The position numbers and the translations under genes were made by a program. A DNA stretch of 6,689 bases from Bacillota bacterium (GTDB taxonomy: Bacteria > Bacillota > Clostridia > Peptostreptococcales > Anaerovoracaceae). Location: assembly GCA_029266295.1 (NCBI GenBank), contig JAQSXD010000208.1:1-6689 (forward strand), given 5' to 3'. The notes beneath the pieces are model-generated. The model did no database searches. It was not told the origin of the DNA and saw only the letters and a list, made by a program, of their open reading frames with translations. Shown piece after piece: positions 1 to 5,847 of this stretch (the stretch's first letter is position 1; every line of letters begins with the position of its first letter).

Positions 1-198
1 GTTGTTGTACTTGTAATATACTATGCGGGAAGAAACTATATCGGCAACAGTCTTTCAACAGTGTTATCCATCGGAGTCGGTGCGGCGGTATACGGCATCA
101 TGCTGCTGAAAACAAAGGCCATTGAAACTAATGAAATTAAACTACTGCCCAAAGGAGAAAAGCTGGAGCGCCTTTTGGTAAAATTAAGGTTAATCTAA
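1..198 (+). CDS. SpoVB/MurJ-like flippase family protein, C-terminal end (partial)
   Basis: This is the last 65 codons of a gene that begins before the window, ending in TAA at 196-198. The visible protein starts inside a hydrophobic segment (VVVLVIYYAG), has a second membrane segment around residues 20-36 (LSIGVGAAVYGIMLL), and ends in a basic tail, LLPKGEKLERLLVKLRLI. A last transmembrane helix followed by a tail of the type LLPKGxKLxxLLxKLxLL is typical of the MATE-like polysaccharide-biosynthesis/lipid II flippase superfamily that includes SpoVB, YtgP and MurJ. These are inner-membrane proteins that move lipid-linked cell-wall or polysaccharide precursors across the membrane. That role is inferred from the tail alone. 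Clostridia often carry several paralogues, so no gene symbol is assigned. It runs in the same direction as addA, but a 96-bp gap with a hairpin separates them. Confidence 0.7.
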   Translation, partial: VVVLVIYYAGRNYIGNSLSTVLSIGVGAAVYGIMLLKTKAIETNEIKLLPKGEKLERLLVKLRLI

Positions 199-258
199 AG
201 AAACACTGATTTATTGCTGGCTCACAGTCGGAACATCTGCTATTCAATCAGTGCTTTT
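199..258. other. Imperfect intergenic hairpin between the flippase gene and addA
   Basis: CACTGATT at 204-211 is the exact reverse complement of AATCAGTG at 246-253. The pairing continues outward past one mismatch (199-202 with 255-258). The 34-nt loop is long for an intrinsic terminator, but the structure starts one base after the flippase stop codon and its right arm is followed by TTTT, so it could be a weak terminator or an mRNA-end structure. The left arm with its flank (195-211) recurs in inverted orientation at 5706-5722 with 16 of 17 bases matching, so it may instead be part of a small dispersed repeat. The remaining bases up to the addA start show no convincing promoter. Confidence 0.4.
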
Positions 259-294
259 CAAAATCGTTATTTTAATGTACATTGGTGGTAACGT

Positions 295-3200
295 ATGAAA
301 TGGACAAAAGAACAGCAGGAAGCAATTGAAATCAGAAATAAAAATATCCTGGTATCTGCAGCGGCAGGCTCCGGGAAAACTGCTGTTTTGGTAGAGCGGA
401 TCAAACAGCTGATTCTTGGGGATCAGACAGCCCTGGATCGCATGCTGATCGTAACCTTCAGCAATGCGGCGGCATCGGAGATGCGGGAAAAGATCGTAAC
501 TGCCATCTCAGCTGAGCTGGAACAAACTGCGAAAGAGCCAGCGGCCGCTTCAAAGGCGGCCTTTTTGCGAGAGCAGCTGAATCTGATCCACAGAGCAAAT
601 ATCAGTACGTTCCATGCGTTCGCAATGGAAGTGATCCGGCGATATTTTTACCTGATTGATATTGAACCGAATTTTAAAATATGTGATGAAGCACAGAAAA
701 CAATCCTGCAGGCAGAGGCAATGGAGCAGTTGTTCAGCAACCGATTCGAAGCCTCCAACCAGGATTTTCTTCGGTTTTTGAATCAATTTGCATCAACAAA
801 GAATGACAACGGGGTCAAGGACATGATCGATGAAGCCCACAGCTTCATCCAGAGTATTCCCGACTCCTTTTCGTGGCTCAGGGCCAAGGCGGAAGAACTG
901 TGTGTCAGCAGGGAGCGCTTTGAGGAAAGTGCTGCTTTTGCAGAGATTAAAAAAGATATCAAACGGAATCTGACGCTGGCGGAGGGATGCTTCCTCAGAG
1001 CGGGAGAACTGATCGAAAACCAGGGAGTTTCGAGTCTTGTACCAAAAAACAAGCTGGAAACCGACTGTATGGCGGAGCTATGTGAGCGTTTTGAAACCCT
1101 TTCCTTTGATGAATTCGGCATTTTGATTTCGGGAACGAAATTTCAGACTTACACAGCGGCAAAGGCAGAAAAAGAAAGTTACGAGGAGATCAAGGAAGCG
1201 GTTTCGGTACTTCGGGATCAGGGGAAATCCTTGGTGAAAAAGCTGATTTCTCAATACTTTTCAAGACCGCTGGACTCCTTTACAGAAGACCTTGCCAAAA
1301 CCTGCGACGACGCCCGATATCTTTGTGGTCTGGTAGAAGAATTCGACAGTCTGTACAAAGAACGAAAACGGAAAAAGGGTCTGATTGACTTCAACGACAT
1401 TGAACATTATGCCTTGGCAGTGCTGTCCAGAGAGGAAGCGGCAGCGGAGTATCGGCAGAAGTTTGATTACATATTTATTGACGAATATCAGGACAGCAAT
1501 ATTGTTCAGGAAACCCTCATCGGAAAGATCAAGAGAGACAACAATCTGTTCATGGTTGGAGATGTCAAACAGAGTATCTATAAATTCAGACTTGCGGAGC
1601 CTGAGATTTTTATCGGCAAGTACGAGGCCTTTAAGGCCGCTGAAAGTGAAACCGATATCAAGCTGGATCTGAATAAGAACTTTAGAAGCAAGAAAAACAT
1701 CATCAATTCGGTCAATGACATTTTCCGGCAGATTATGAGCAAGGATCTTGCAGGTCTGGAATATGACGATGCGGCGGCGCTGTATCAGGGCAGCCCCTAT
1801 GAAGGGGAACGCAATTATCCGGTGGATCTTTATCTCGTTGATGAAAGCCAGGTAGACGATGCTTCTCTCGATGAAGAAATCCGGGAGATGAAGAAAGCGG
1901 AAATCGAGGCATATGCAGCGGCGCAGATTATCAGCGAAGCAAAGGGAACCTTGATCTATGACGGGAAAAAGGGAATCGAGAGACCTTTGGAAAACAGGGA
2001 TATCGTCATCCTGCTTCGCGGTGCAAAAGGGTATGCTGAAATCTACTATGAAGCGTTGCTGCAGGAAGGGATTCCGTCTTTTATCGATACCAGCGACGGT
2101 TATTTTGATACGATGGAGATCGAGGTTTTTCTAAATCTTCTTCGGGTGATTGACAATGGGAAGCAGGATATTCCGCTTCTGAGTATTTTGCGGTCACCGA
2201 TCTTTGGCTTCACGATGGAAGAACTGATATTAATCCGGCTTCGCAATAAAGAGGGCGCTTATCATCAGGTGTTCCGGGAATTCGCATCCTTCAGTGAGCA
2301 GTACGAATCCTGGAGCGAGGCGACCAATGTGCGGGAGCCGGAATCGATTACCCTTGCGAAAAAATGTAAAGAAACGGTGGATCGGATCAGGAGCTGGAAG
2401 CAGCAGGCGACCTTTATGCCGCTGGAAGACTTTCTGTGGATGCTGATTCGGGAGACCGGATACTATGAATACATCGGAGGAATCCCCGGAGGCGGTCAGA
2501 GACAGGCCAATCTTCGTGCCCTGGTGGATAAGGCGGTTCAGTTCCAGAGCAGCCAGATGAAGGGGCTATTCAGTTTTATCAATTATATCGAAGCCATCCG
2601 AAAACGAAAAGTGCCCATGGGACAGGTGAAGCTGCTGGGTGAGAATGATGATGTGGTCAGGATTATGACGATCCATAAGAGCAAGGGCCTTGAGTTTCCA
2701 ATGGTTCTCACAGGGGGACTGGGAAAGCGTTTCAACCGAGACAGCGATACCTACCAGATCAGTCTTCACAAAGATATCGGCCTTGGACTTCGCTATGTGG
2801 ACAAAGAGAATTCCTGCTATAAAAAGACGATCATCCAAACTGTGATCGATCAGAGAAAGCGAAGGGAGAGCTTGGCGGAAGAACTGCGTATCCTTTACGT
2901 TGCGTTTACAAGAGCCATGGACAAGCTGGTATTGCTGGGAACGGTCAAGGACCTGGAGACTGCGATGGATGCTTACGACCTGAAAGGTACTGATTTTTCC
3001 GGTGCCAGATCCTATCTTGATTTCCTGGTGCCTGCACTTCCCCAGTCTAAGATCAACCTCTGCACCATGAACCGCGGGGACATCAGCTTGAAGCGCCAAG
3101 AAACTGGACAACAGAAGGAATTGATTCGCAAATGGATCCTAGGTGATCGGGAAATCGCAGAAAACCAGAGTGTCACGGAAGAGAACGCCAGTCAGCCTGG

Positions 3201-4038
3201 GGAGGACAAGAAAACCAGTCTGTCTGTGGCTGCAGAGATAAGCAGTCAAACCATCGCAGCGGAGATCCATCGGCGGTTTGAGTTTGAGTATGTGCATAAG
3301 AACGCCCTTGCGTTGAAGTCAAAATTCACGGTTTCAGAAATCAGCCGGCTTTCCATGGCAGGAAAGGGCTTGGAACCGGAACGGGAAAGAGCGAATTTAG
3401 AACAAAGTGCCTTGGATCTAACTGACAGACGGAAAAATTCGTTTTCTGTCCCTGCCCTTGAGACACCCAAGTTTATCAGAGGCACAAAGCGTTTTACCGC
3501 CGCTGAGCGCGGCACCATCCTTCACAAGGTGATGGAACATCTTGATTTTCACGGGATGTCCTCTTATGTTCTCCCGTCAGCTGAAAAAGTTGATGTACGG
3601 GGAATGGAGGAGGCTGTTCAGACAAAGGTAAGGGAACTGGTCACCAAAGAAATCTTGATGGAAGAAGAGGGCAAGGTGGTTTCCGTTTCACAGATCGCCT
3701 CCTTCTTCTGCTCTGAGATTGGTCTGCGTGCTGCCAAAGCGGACAAACTTTATAAAGAGGAATCCTTCAATGTGATGAAAGAACTTTCCGGCGAAAAGAT
3801 CATCATTCAGGGTACCATAGACTGCTACTTTGAAGAGGACGGAAAATACATTTTGCTGGATTACAAATCCAACTATATCCGCAGTGATGAGGAAGAGGAC
3901 GATCTGGATCAGATTCGGGAAACTTACCGAACACAGATTGAATTATATAAAGAAGCTTTGGAGAAAATTCGAGGCTTCAAGGTTCATGAGGCCTATTTGT
4001 ACCTTTTCTCCTTGGGACGTGAACTTCGGGTTCTGTAA
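295..4038 (+). CDS. addA: AddA: helicase-nuclease subunit of the AddAB double-strand-break repair enzyme
   Basis: AddA is the UvrD/Rep-type (SF1A) 3'-5' helicase and nuclease subunit of AddAB, the Gram-positive counterpart of RecBCD. The complex unwinds and resects broken DNA ends until it meets a Chi site, leaving a 3' tail for RecA. All motifs are visible in the 1247 residues: Q motif near 4-9, Walker A AAAGSGKT at 22-29, motif II IDEYQD at 395-400, GDVKQSIYKFR at 422-432, NFRS at 462-465, IHKSKGLEF at 793-801 and LYVAFTRA at 867-874. The C-terminal RecB-family nuclease is complete: GTILH (H1077), GTID (D1176), DYKS (D1189, K1191) and YRTQIELY (Q1214). The length fits the family (about 1230 residues). 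The start follows a weak site, GGTGG at 284-288, and leaves the Q motif intact. The usual partner addB is not the upstream neighbour. The gene ends 26 bp before a strong hairpin. Confidence 0.97.
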   Translation: MKWTKEQQEAIEIRNKNILVSAAAGSGKTAVLVERIKQLILGDQTALDRMLIVTFSNAAASEMREKIVTAISAELEQTAKEPAAASKAAFLREQLNLIHRANISTFHAFAMEVIRRYFYLIDIEPNFKICDEAQKTILQAEAMEQLFSNRFEASNQDFLRFLNQFASTKNDNGVKDMIDEAHSFIQSIPDSFSWLRAKAEELCVSRERFEESAAFAEIKKDIKRNLTLAEGCFLRAGELIENQGVSSLVPKNKLETDCMAELCERFETLSFDEFGILISGTKFQTYTAAKAEKESYEEIKEAVSVLRDQGKSLVKKLISQYFSRPLDSFTEDLAKTCDDARYLCGLVEEFDSLYKERKRKKGLIDFNDIEHYALAVLSREEAAAEYRQKFDYIFIDEYQDSNIVQETLIGKIKRDNNLFMVGDVKQSIYKFRLAEPEIFIGKYEAFKAAESETDIKLDLNKNFRSKKNIINSVNDIFRQIMSKDLAGLEYDDAAALYQGSPYEGERNYPVDLYLVDESQVDDASLDEEIREMKKAEIEAYAAAQIISEAKGTLIYDGKKGIERPLENRDIVILLRGAKGYAEIYYEALLQEGIPSFIDTSDGYFDTMEIEVFLNLLRVIDNGKQDIPLLSILRSPIFGFTMEELILIRLRNKEGAYHQVFREFASFSEQYESWSEATNVREPESITLAKKCKETVDRIRSWKQQATFMPLEDFLWMLIRETGYYEYIGGIPGGGQRQANLRALVDKAVQFQSSQMKGLFSFINYIEAIRKRKVPMGQVKLLGENDDVVRIMTIHKSKGLEFPMVLTGGLGKRFNRDSDTYQISLHKDIGLGLRYVDKENSCYKKTIIQTVIDQRKRRESLAEELRILYVAFTRAMDKLVLLGTVKDLETAMDAYDLKGTDFSGARSYLDFLVPALPQSKINLCTMNRGDISLKRQETGQQKELIRKWILGDREIAENQSVTEENASQPGEDKKTSLSVAAEISSQTIAAEIHRRFEFEYVHKNALALKSKFTVSEISRLSMAGKGLEPERERANLEQSALDLTDRRKNSFSVPALETPKFIRGTKRFTAAERGTILHKVMEHLDFHGMSSYVLPSAEKVDVRGMEEAVQTKVRELVTKEILMEEEGKVVSVSQIASFFCSEIGLRAAKADKLYKEESFNVMKELSGEKIIIQGTIDCYFEEDGKYILLDYKSNYIRSDEEEDDLDQIRETYRTQIELYKEALEKIRGFKVHEAYLYLFSLGRELRVL

Positions 4039-4064
4039 TTTTCCAGTTATATTATGCATTAAAT

Positions 4065-4094
4065 AGCCCCTTGCTTTGTAGTAAGCAAGGGGCT
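4065..4094. terminator. Bidirectional terminator between addA and the mef-like gene
   Basis: This is a perfect 12-bp stem (4065-4076 with 4083-4094, AGCCCCTTGCTT and its complement) closed by a 6-nt loop. It lies 26 bp after the addA stop and 22 bp after the stop of the convergent mef-like gene. The stem is strong, but the T tracts are short (TTTG after it on the plus strand, ATTTAA on the minus strand), so it should work for both genes with modest T-tract support. Confidence 0.85.
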
Positions 4095-4116
4095 TTGCTG
4101 TAACAGAGAACTGCTG

Positions 4117-5337
4117 CTATTTCCTATCCAGTGCGCGATAAACTGGAATCAGGCGGGTCACAATTCCAAGACCCAATATGAGAATCCCGGATAAAAGGAA
4201 CCAGGTGCTGACGCCGATGCGGTCAGCAAACGCTCCTGAGAGCAGCAGACCAAGGGGCATGGCGAAAGAAACGACGCTTGTCAAAAGAGCGAACACTCTG
4301 CCTAAGTACTCCGGCTGGATTCTTTCCTGAAAGAGAGCAATCTGAACCCCGCTGTAAAAGGGGACGGAAAAGCCCATGGGCAGGCTCAGTATCAGAAAGA
4401 ACGCAAATCCGCTTTCCGGAAGGATTCCCGACACCGAAAGACTTGCTCCCATGAGAAGGATGGATGAGGATATGGTGAGGGTTTTCCTTTGAAAACCGCC
4501 CCAAATTCCCAGAAGTACGCCGCCCAGAAGCATTCCTGCCGCGAAAGCCATCTCAACAGCGGAAGCATGAACTGCCGTTCCGCCGAAATAGCTGATACTC
4601 ATGAGCGGAAAGAGTGCGTTGATGGGCATATAAATCAGCATATAGAAGGCTCCGATCCAAAGCAGTGCAAAAAGGCCACGCTGCTCCCGCAGTGCCTGAT
4701 ACCCCTCCTGCATTTCAAGAAGCATACTGCTTTTCTCTGTCGCCTGCTGCTTTTCAAGCTCTGGTATGGCAGCAAGAGCTACCGTGATGCAAGCTGCAAG
4801 AGCGCCAAGTACATCCATTGCGATGATTGCATTGAGACTCCAAAGAGAATACAACATAGCTGCCAGGGCAGGGCTAAGAATGTAGCTGACAGACTGGATC
4901 GACTGCGTATAGCCTGCGCATCTTGTTAAATGCTCAGTAGGTACCAATAATGGTGTCACAGCGCTTAAAGCAGGGGAATGGAAGGCTGAACCCACACTGC
5001 GGATCAAGAGCACCAGCATAATCATCCAAACAGGCAGCTCCATGAACAGCGTGATCAGGGAAAGTACCGCGCCAGCTCCTGCTATAAGCAGATCCGCGCC
5101 GATCATGATCAGCTTTCGTTGGTAGCGATCTACCAGAACACCGATGAATGGGCCCAGAATTGCCTGGGGAAGAAACCCTGCTAAAGTGGCCATAGAAAGT
5201 ACCCAGGCTGAGCCGGTTTGGTACGTTAAATACCAAATGATGGCCATCTGGAGGACCGCACTGGTGATCAATGACATTGCCTGACCGGACCAGATCAGAA
5301 AGAAGTTTAATTTCCAATTGTTTTTTAATCGTTGCAT
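4117..5337 (-). CDS. mef: Mef(A)-like macrolide efflux transporter (MFS)
   Basis: This is a 406-residue major facilitator superfamily exporter of the inner membrane, expected to pump macrolides out using the proton gradient. It strongly resembles Mef(A)/Mef(E) (405 residues) along its whole length. The opening NNWKLNFFLIWSGQAMSLIT, motif A GPFIGVLVDRYQRK at 62-75, LPVWMIMLVLLIRS at 101-114, HSPALSAVTPLLVP at 120-133, MPINALFPL at 237-245, PFYSGVQIALFQE at 326-338, PEYLGRVF at 342-349 and FADRIGVSTWFLLSGILI at 370-387 all follow Mef(A). Hydrophobic segments are compatible with about 12 helices. The comparison is from memory, so no identity value is given. The start is set by AAGGAGA at 5346-5352, 8 nt before ATG; the stop is TAG. 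Upstream lie a macrolide-type leader peptide and terminator hairpins, pointing to drug-inducible control. No msr(D)/mel ABC-F gene follows; the next gene is convergent addA. A related multidrug exporter with other substrates remains possible. Confidence 0.92.
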   Translation of the reverse strand: MQRLKNNWKLNFFLIWSGQAMSLITSAVLQMAIIWYLTYQTGSAWVLSMATLAGFLPQAILGPFIGVLVDRYQRKLIMIGADLLIAGAGAVLSLITLFMELPVWMIMLVLLIRSVGSAFHSPALSAVTPLLVPTEHLTRCAGYTQSIQSVSYILSPALAAMLYSLWSLNAIIAMDVLGALAACITVALAAIPELEKQQATEKSSMLLEMQEGYQALREQRGLFALLWIGAFYMLIYMPINALFPLMSISYFGGTAVHASAVEMAFAAGMLLGGVLLGIWGGFQRKTLTISSSILLMGASLSVSGILPESGFAFFLILSLPMGFSVPFYSGVQIALFQERIQPEYLGRVFALLTSVVSFAMPLGLLLSGAFADRIGVSTWFLLSGILILGLGIVTRLIPVYRALDRK

Positions 5338-5394
5338 ATAAAAAATCTCCTTGCATTTTTAAAATTGCTTTGTGCTAACACGTTTTCCGGCAAT

Positions 5395-5430
5395 AAAAAA
5401 TGCAGGGCACCGCAAGGGGCATTGCCTGCA
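5395..5430 (-). terminator. Intrinsic terminator inside the mef leader (attenuator)
   Basis: On the minus strand TGCAGGCA (5430-5423) pairs with TGCCCTGCA (5409-5401): eight base pairs with one bulged C and a 13-nt loop, followed at once by TTTTTT (5400-5395). It lies between the promoter and the mef start, with the mef ATG 57 bp further on. It cannot be the end of another minus-strand gene, because only the seven-codon leader lies upstream, so its expected job is to stop mef transcription in the absence of an inducing signal. The bases TGATTTGCA (5435-5427), which include the start of its left arm, can alternatively pair with TGCTAAATCA (5516-5507) with one bulge, giving a possible antiterminator. 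Confidence 0.8.
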
Positions 5431-5478
5431 AATCAAAACGAAGAAACACCAATAAGAAATACACAGAAAAATGTACTA

Positions 5479-5514
5479 CTAAATCATATCTAAAATAAAT
5501 GCATGATGATTTAG
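5479..5514 (-). promoter_or_regulatory. AU-rich hairpin in the mef leader (candidate switch element)
   Basis: On the minus strand CTAAATCAT (5514-5506) is exactly complementary to ATGATTTAG (5487-5479), and one G-U plus one U-A pair extend the stem to 11 bp; the loop is 18 nt. An outer CACAG/CTGTG pair (5462-5466 with 5517-5521) could enlarge it. TTTTT follows at 5471-5467, but 7 nt past the 9-bp stem, so it is at best a weak terminator. It may rather act as an anti-antiterminator: its left arm also matches the left flank of the 5395-5430 terminator, and its loop matches segment 2 (5532-5526). Confidence 0.5.
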
Positions 5515-5558
5515 CACTGTGGATTCATTTATGCTCTGTTCGTAAAGATAAGTATGAC

Positions 5559-5577
5559 AAAAACACCGCCTGTGCGG
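5559..5577 (-). terminator. Small GC hairpin with T tract just after the leader ORF (weak)
   Basis: On the minus strand CCGC (5577-5574) pairs with GCGG (5569-5566) around the tetraloop ACAG, followed two bases later by TTTTT (5563-5559). It begins 23 nt after the leader stop codon. A 4-bp stem is short for a terminator, so this is more likely a pause site, which attenuators often use to keep polymerase close to the leader ribosome. It would lie inside the loop of the segment 1:segment 2 pairing. Confidence 0.3.
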
Positions 5578-5600
5578 ACGACTGCTATTTTATTGCCAAC

Positions 5601-5624
5601 TTAACGAAGACGAACGGAATACAT
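5601..5624 (-). CDS. Macrolide-type leader peptide MYSVRLR
   Basis: This is a seven-codon reading frame, ATG TAT TCC GTT CGT CTT CGT TAA, preceded by a strong AAGGAGGA Shine-Dalgarno site (GGAGG at 5636-5640) with 11 nt before ATG. It ends in Arg-Leu-Arg, the +x+ motif at which ribosomes carrying a macrolide in the exit tunnel fail to form the next bond. Known leaders with the same ending include the mef/mel leader MTASMRLR and the start of the ErmD leader, MTHSMRLR; the stall there has Leu in the P site and Arg in the A site, here codons 6 and 7. The peptide is regulatory and probably has no function after release. It lies 263 nt upstream of the mef-like gene and on the same strand. The upstream part (MYSV) differs from the leaders I recall, so it is called from the motif, ribosome site and context. 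Confidence 0.82.
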   Translation of the reverse strand: MYSVRLR

Positions 5625-5687
5625 AAATGTGGTATCCTCCTTTTTATCCGTACAAATTAATCTCAAACGCTGCTCATTCCTGTTTCT

Positions 5688-5723
5688 TTAGGGGAACACG
5701 TACTGAATCAGTGTTTCCTTAGA
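5688..5723. repeat. Imperfect inverted repeat carrying the CTAARGAAACACTGATT motif
   Basis: TTTAGGGGAACAC (5688-5700) pairs with GTGTTTCCTTAGA (5711-5723) around an 11-nt loop. On the plus strand all 13 positions pair if G-U pairs are allowed; on the minus strand three become A-C or C-A mismatches. The right arm contains AATCAGTGTTTCCTTAG (5706-5722), which matches the reverse complement of 195-211 at 16 of 17 bases. On the minus strand CTAARGAAACA occurs twice here (5722-5712 and 5692-5682). No T tract follows on either side, so it is not a normal terminator. It lies in the predicted 5' end of the mef transcript. Confidence 0.5.
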
Positions 5724-5756
5724 ATAAAAAACCAATGGGAGCGCGAGAATAATATT

Positions 5757-5785
5757 ATAATAACATAAAATGATGTACTTGTAAA
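5757..5785 (-). promoter_or_regulatory. Sigma-A-type promoter for the leader peptide and mef
   Basis: On the minus strand TTTACA (5785-5780) and TATTAT (5762-5757) are separated by exactly 17 bp, each one base from the consensus. The predicted start is near 5750, about 125 nt before the leader ATG. No comparable pair was found nearer to the leader ORF or between the attenuator and mef. The -35 box overlaps that of the divergent promoter on the other strand. Confidence 0.6.
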
Positions 5786-5806
5786 AAATAATATTTATGA
5801 TACGAT
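5779..5806 (+). promoter_or_regulatory. Divergent extended -10 promoter for the split-barrel gene
   Basis: TTGTAA (5779-5784) and TACGAT (5801-5806) are 16 bp apart, and TGA directly before the -10 box gives an extended -10 element (TGn). Each hexamer matches the consensus at four of six bases. Transcription would start near 5813, giving a short untranslated leader of about 35 nt before the gene at 5848. Confidence 0.45.
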
Positions 5807-5835
5807 CAAAGATGAAATATCGCGCATAATGAAAT

Positions 5836-5840
5836 GGAGG
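5836..5840 (+). promoter_or_regulatory. Ribosome binding site that selects the start at 5848
   Basis: GGAGG here is followed by two in-frame ATG codons. The first (5842) is only one base away, too close for initiation; the second (5848) is at a 7-nt spacing, which is ideal. The start is therefore placed at 5848 and not at 5842, removing two residues (MK). Confidence 0.8.
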
Positions 5841-5847
5841 AATGAAA

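Larger units (their letters stand above)
5338..5750 (-). promoter_or_regulatory. Long 5' leader of mef: probable macrolide-responsive transcription attenuator
   Basis: About 410 nt separate the predicted minus-strand transcription start from the mef ATG. In transcript order the leader holds: an imperfect hairpin (5723-5688), a strong Shine-Dalgarno site (5640-5636), the ORF MYSVRLR (5624-5601), a small GC hairpin with five Ts (5577-5559), a segment complementary to the leader ORF (5543-5526), an AU-rich hairpin (5514-5479), a GC-rich terminator hairpin with six Ts (5430-5395), and the mef ribosome site (5352-5346). Segment 1, CATTTATG plus GTTCGT (5629-5622, 5615-5610), pairs perfectly with segment 2, ACGAAC plus CATAAATG (5543-5538, 5533-5526), across an internal loop. 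Segment 2 (ATAAATG, 5532-5526) can instead pair with CATTTAT at 5501-5495, inside the loop of the later hairpin. Leader peptide-controlled attenuation is established for mef/mel elements; the exact switch here is inference. Confidence 0.75.

Noticed and set aside
783..3518. Minus-strand and out-of-frame open frames inside addA (for example 2566-3111 and 3246-3518 minus, 1385-1672 plus)
   Set aside because: They overlap a coding sequence with a full set of conserved motifs, have no plausible ribosome sites seen, and their proteins look like low-complexity antisense translations.
4489..5356. Open frames overlapping mef (4489-4929 plus; 4934-5356 minus)
   Set aside because: The plus-strand frame is antisense to conserved Mef sequence. 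The minus-strand frame starts at an ATG just upstream of the mef Shine-Dalgarno site with no site of its own and then runs out of frame with Mef.
5601..5624. The RLR mini-ORF as a chance short frame, or as the leader of an erm methyltransferase
   Set aside because: Chance is unlikely given the strong ribosome site, the exact RLR ending, and the same-strand mef gene with hairpins in between. No erm gene follows in the window.
5842..5847. Upstream ATG start (MK extension) for the split-barrel protein
   Set aside because: It is one base from GGAGG, too close for initiation; ATG at 5848 has ideal spacing.
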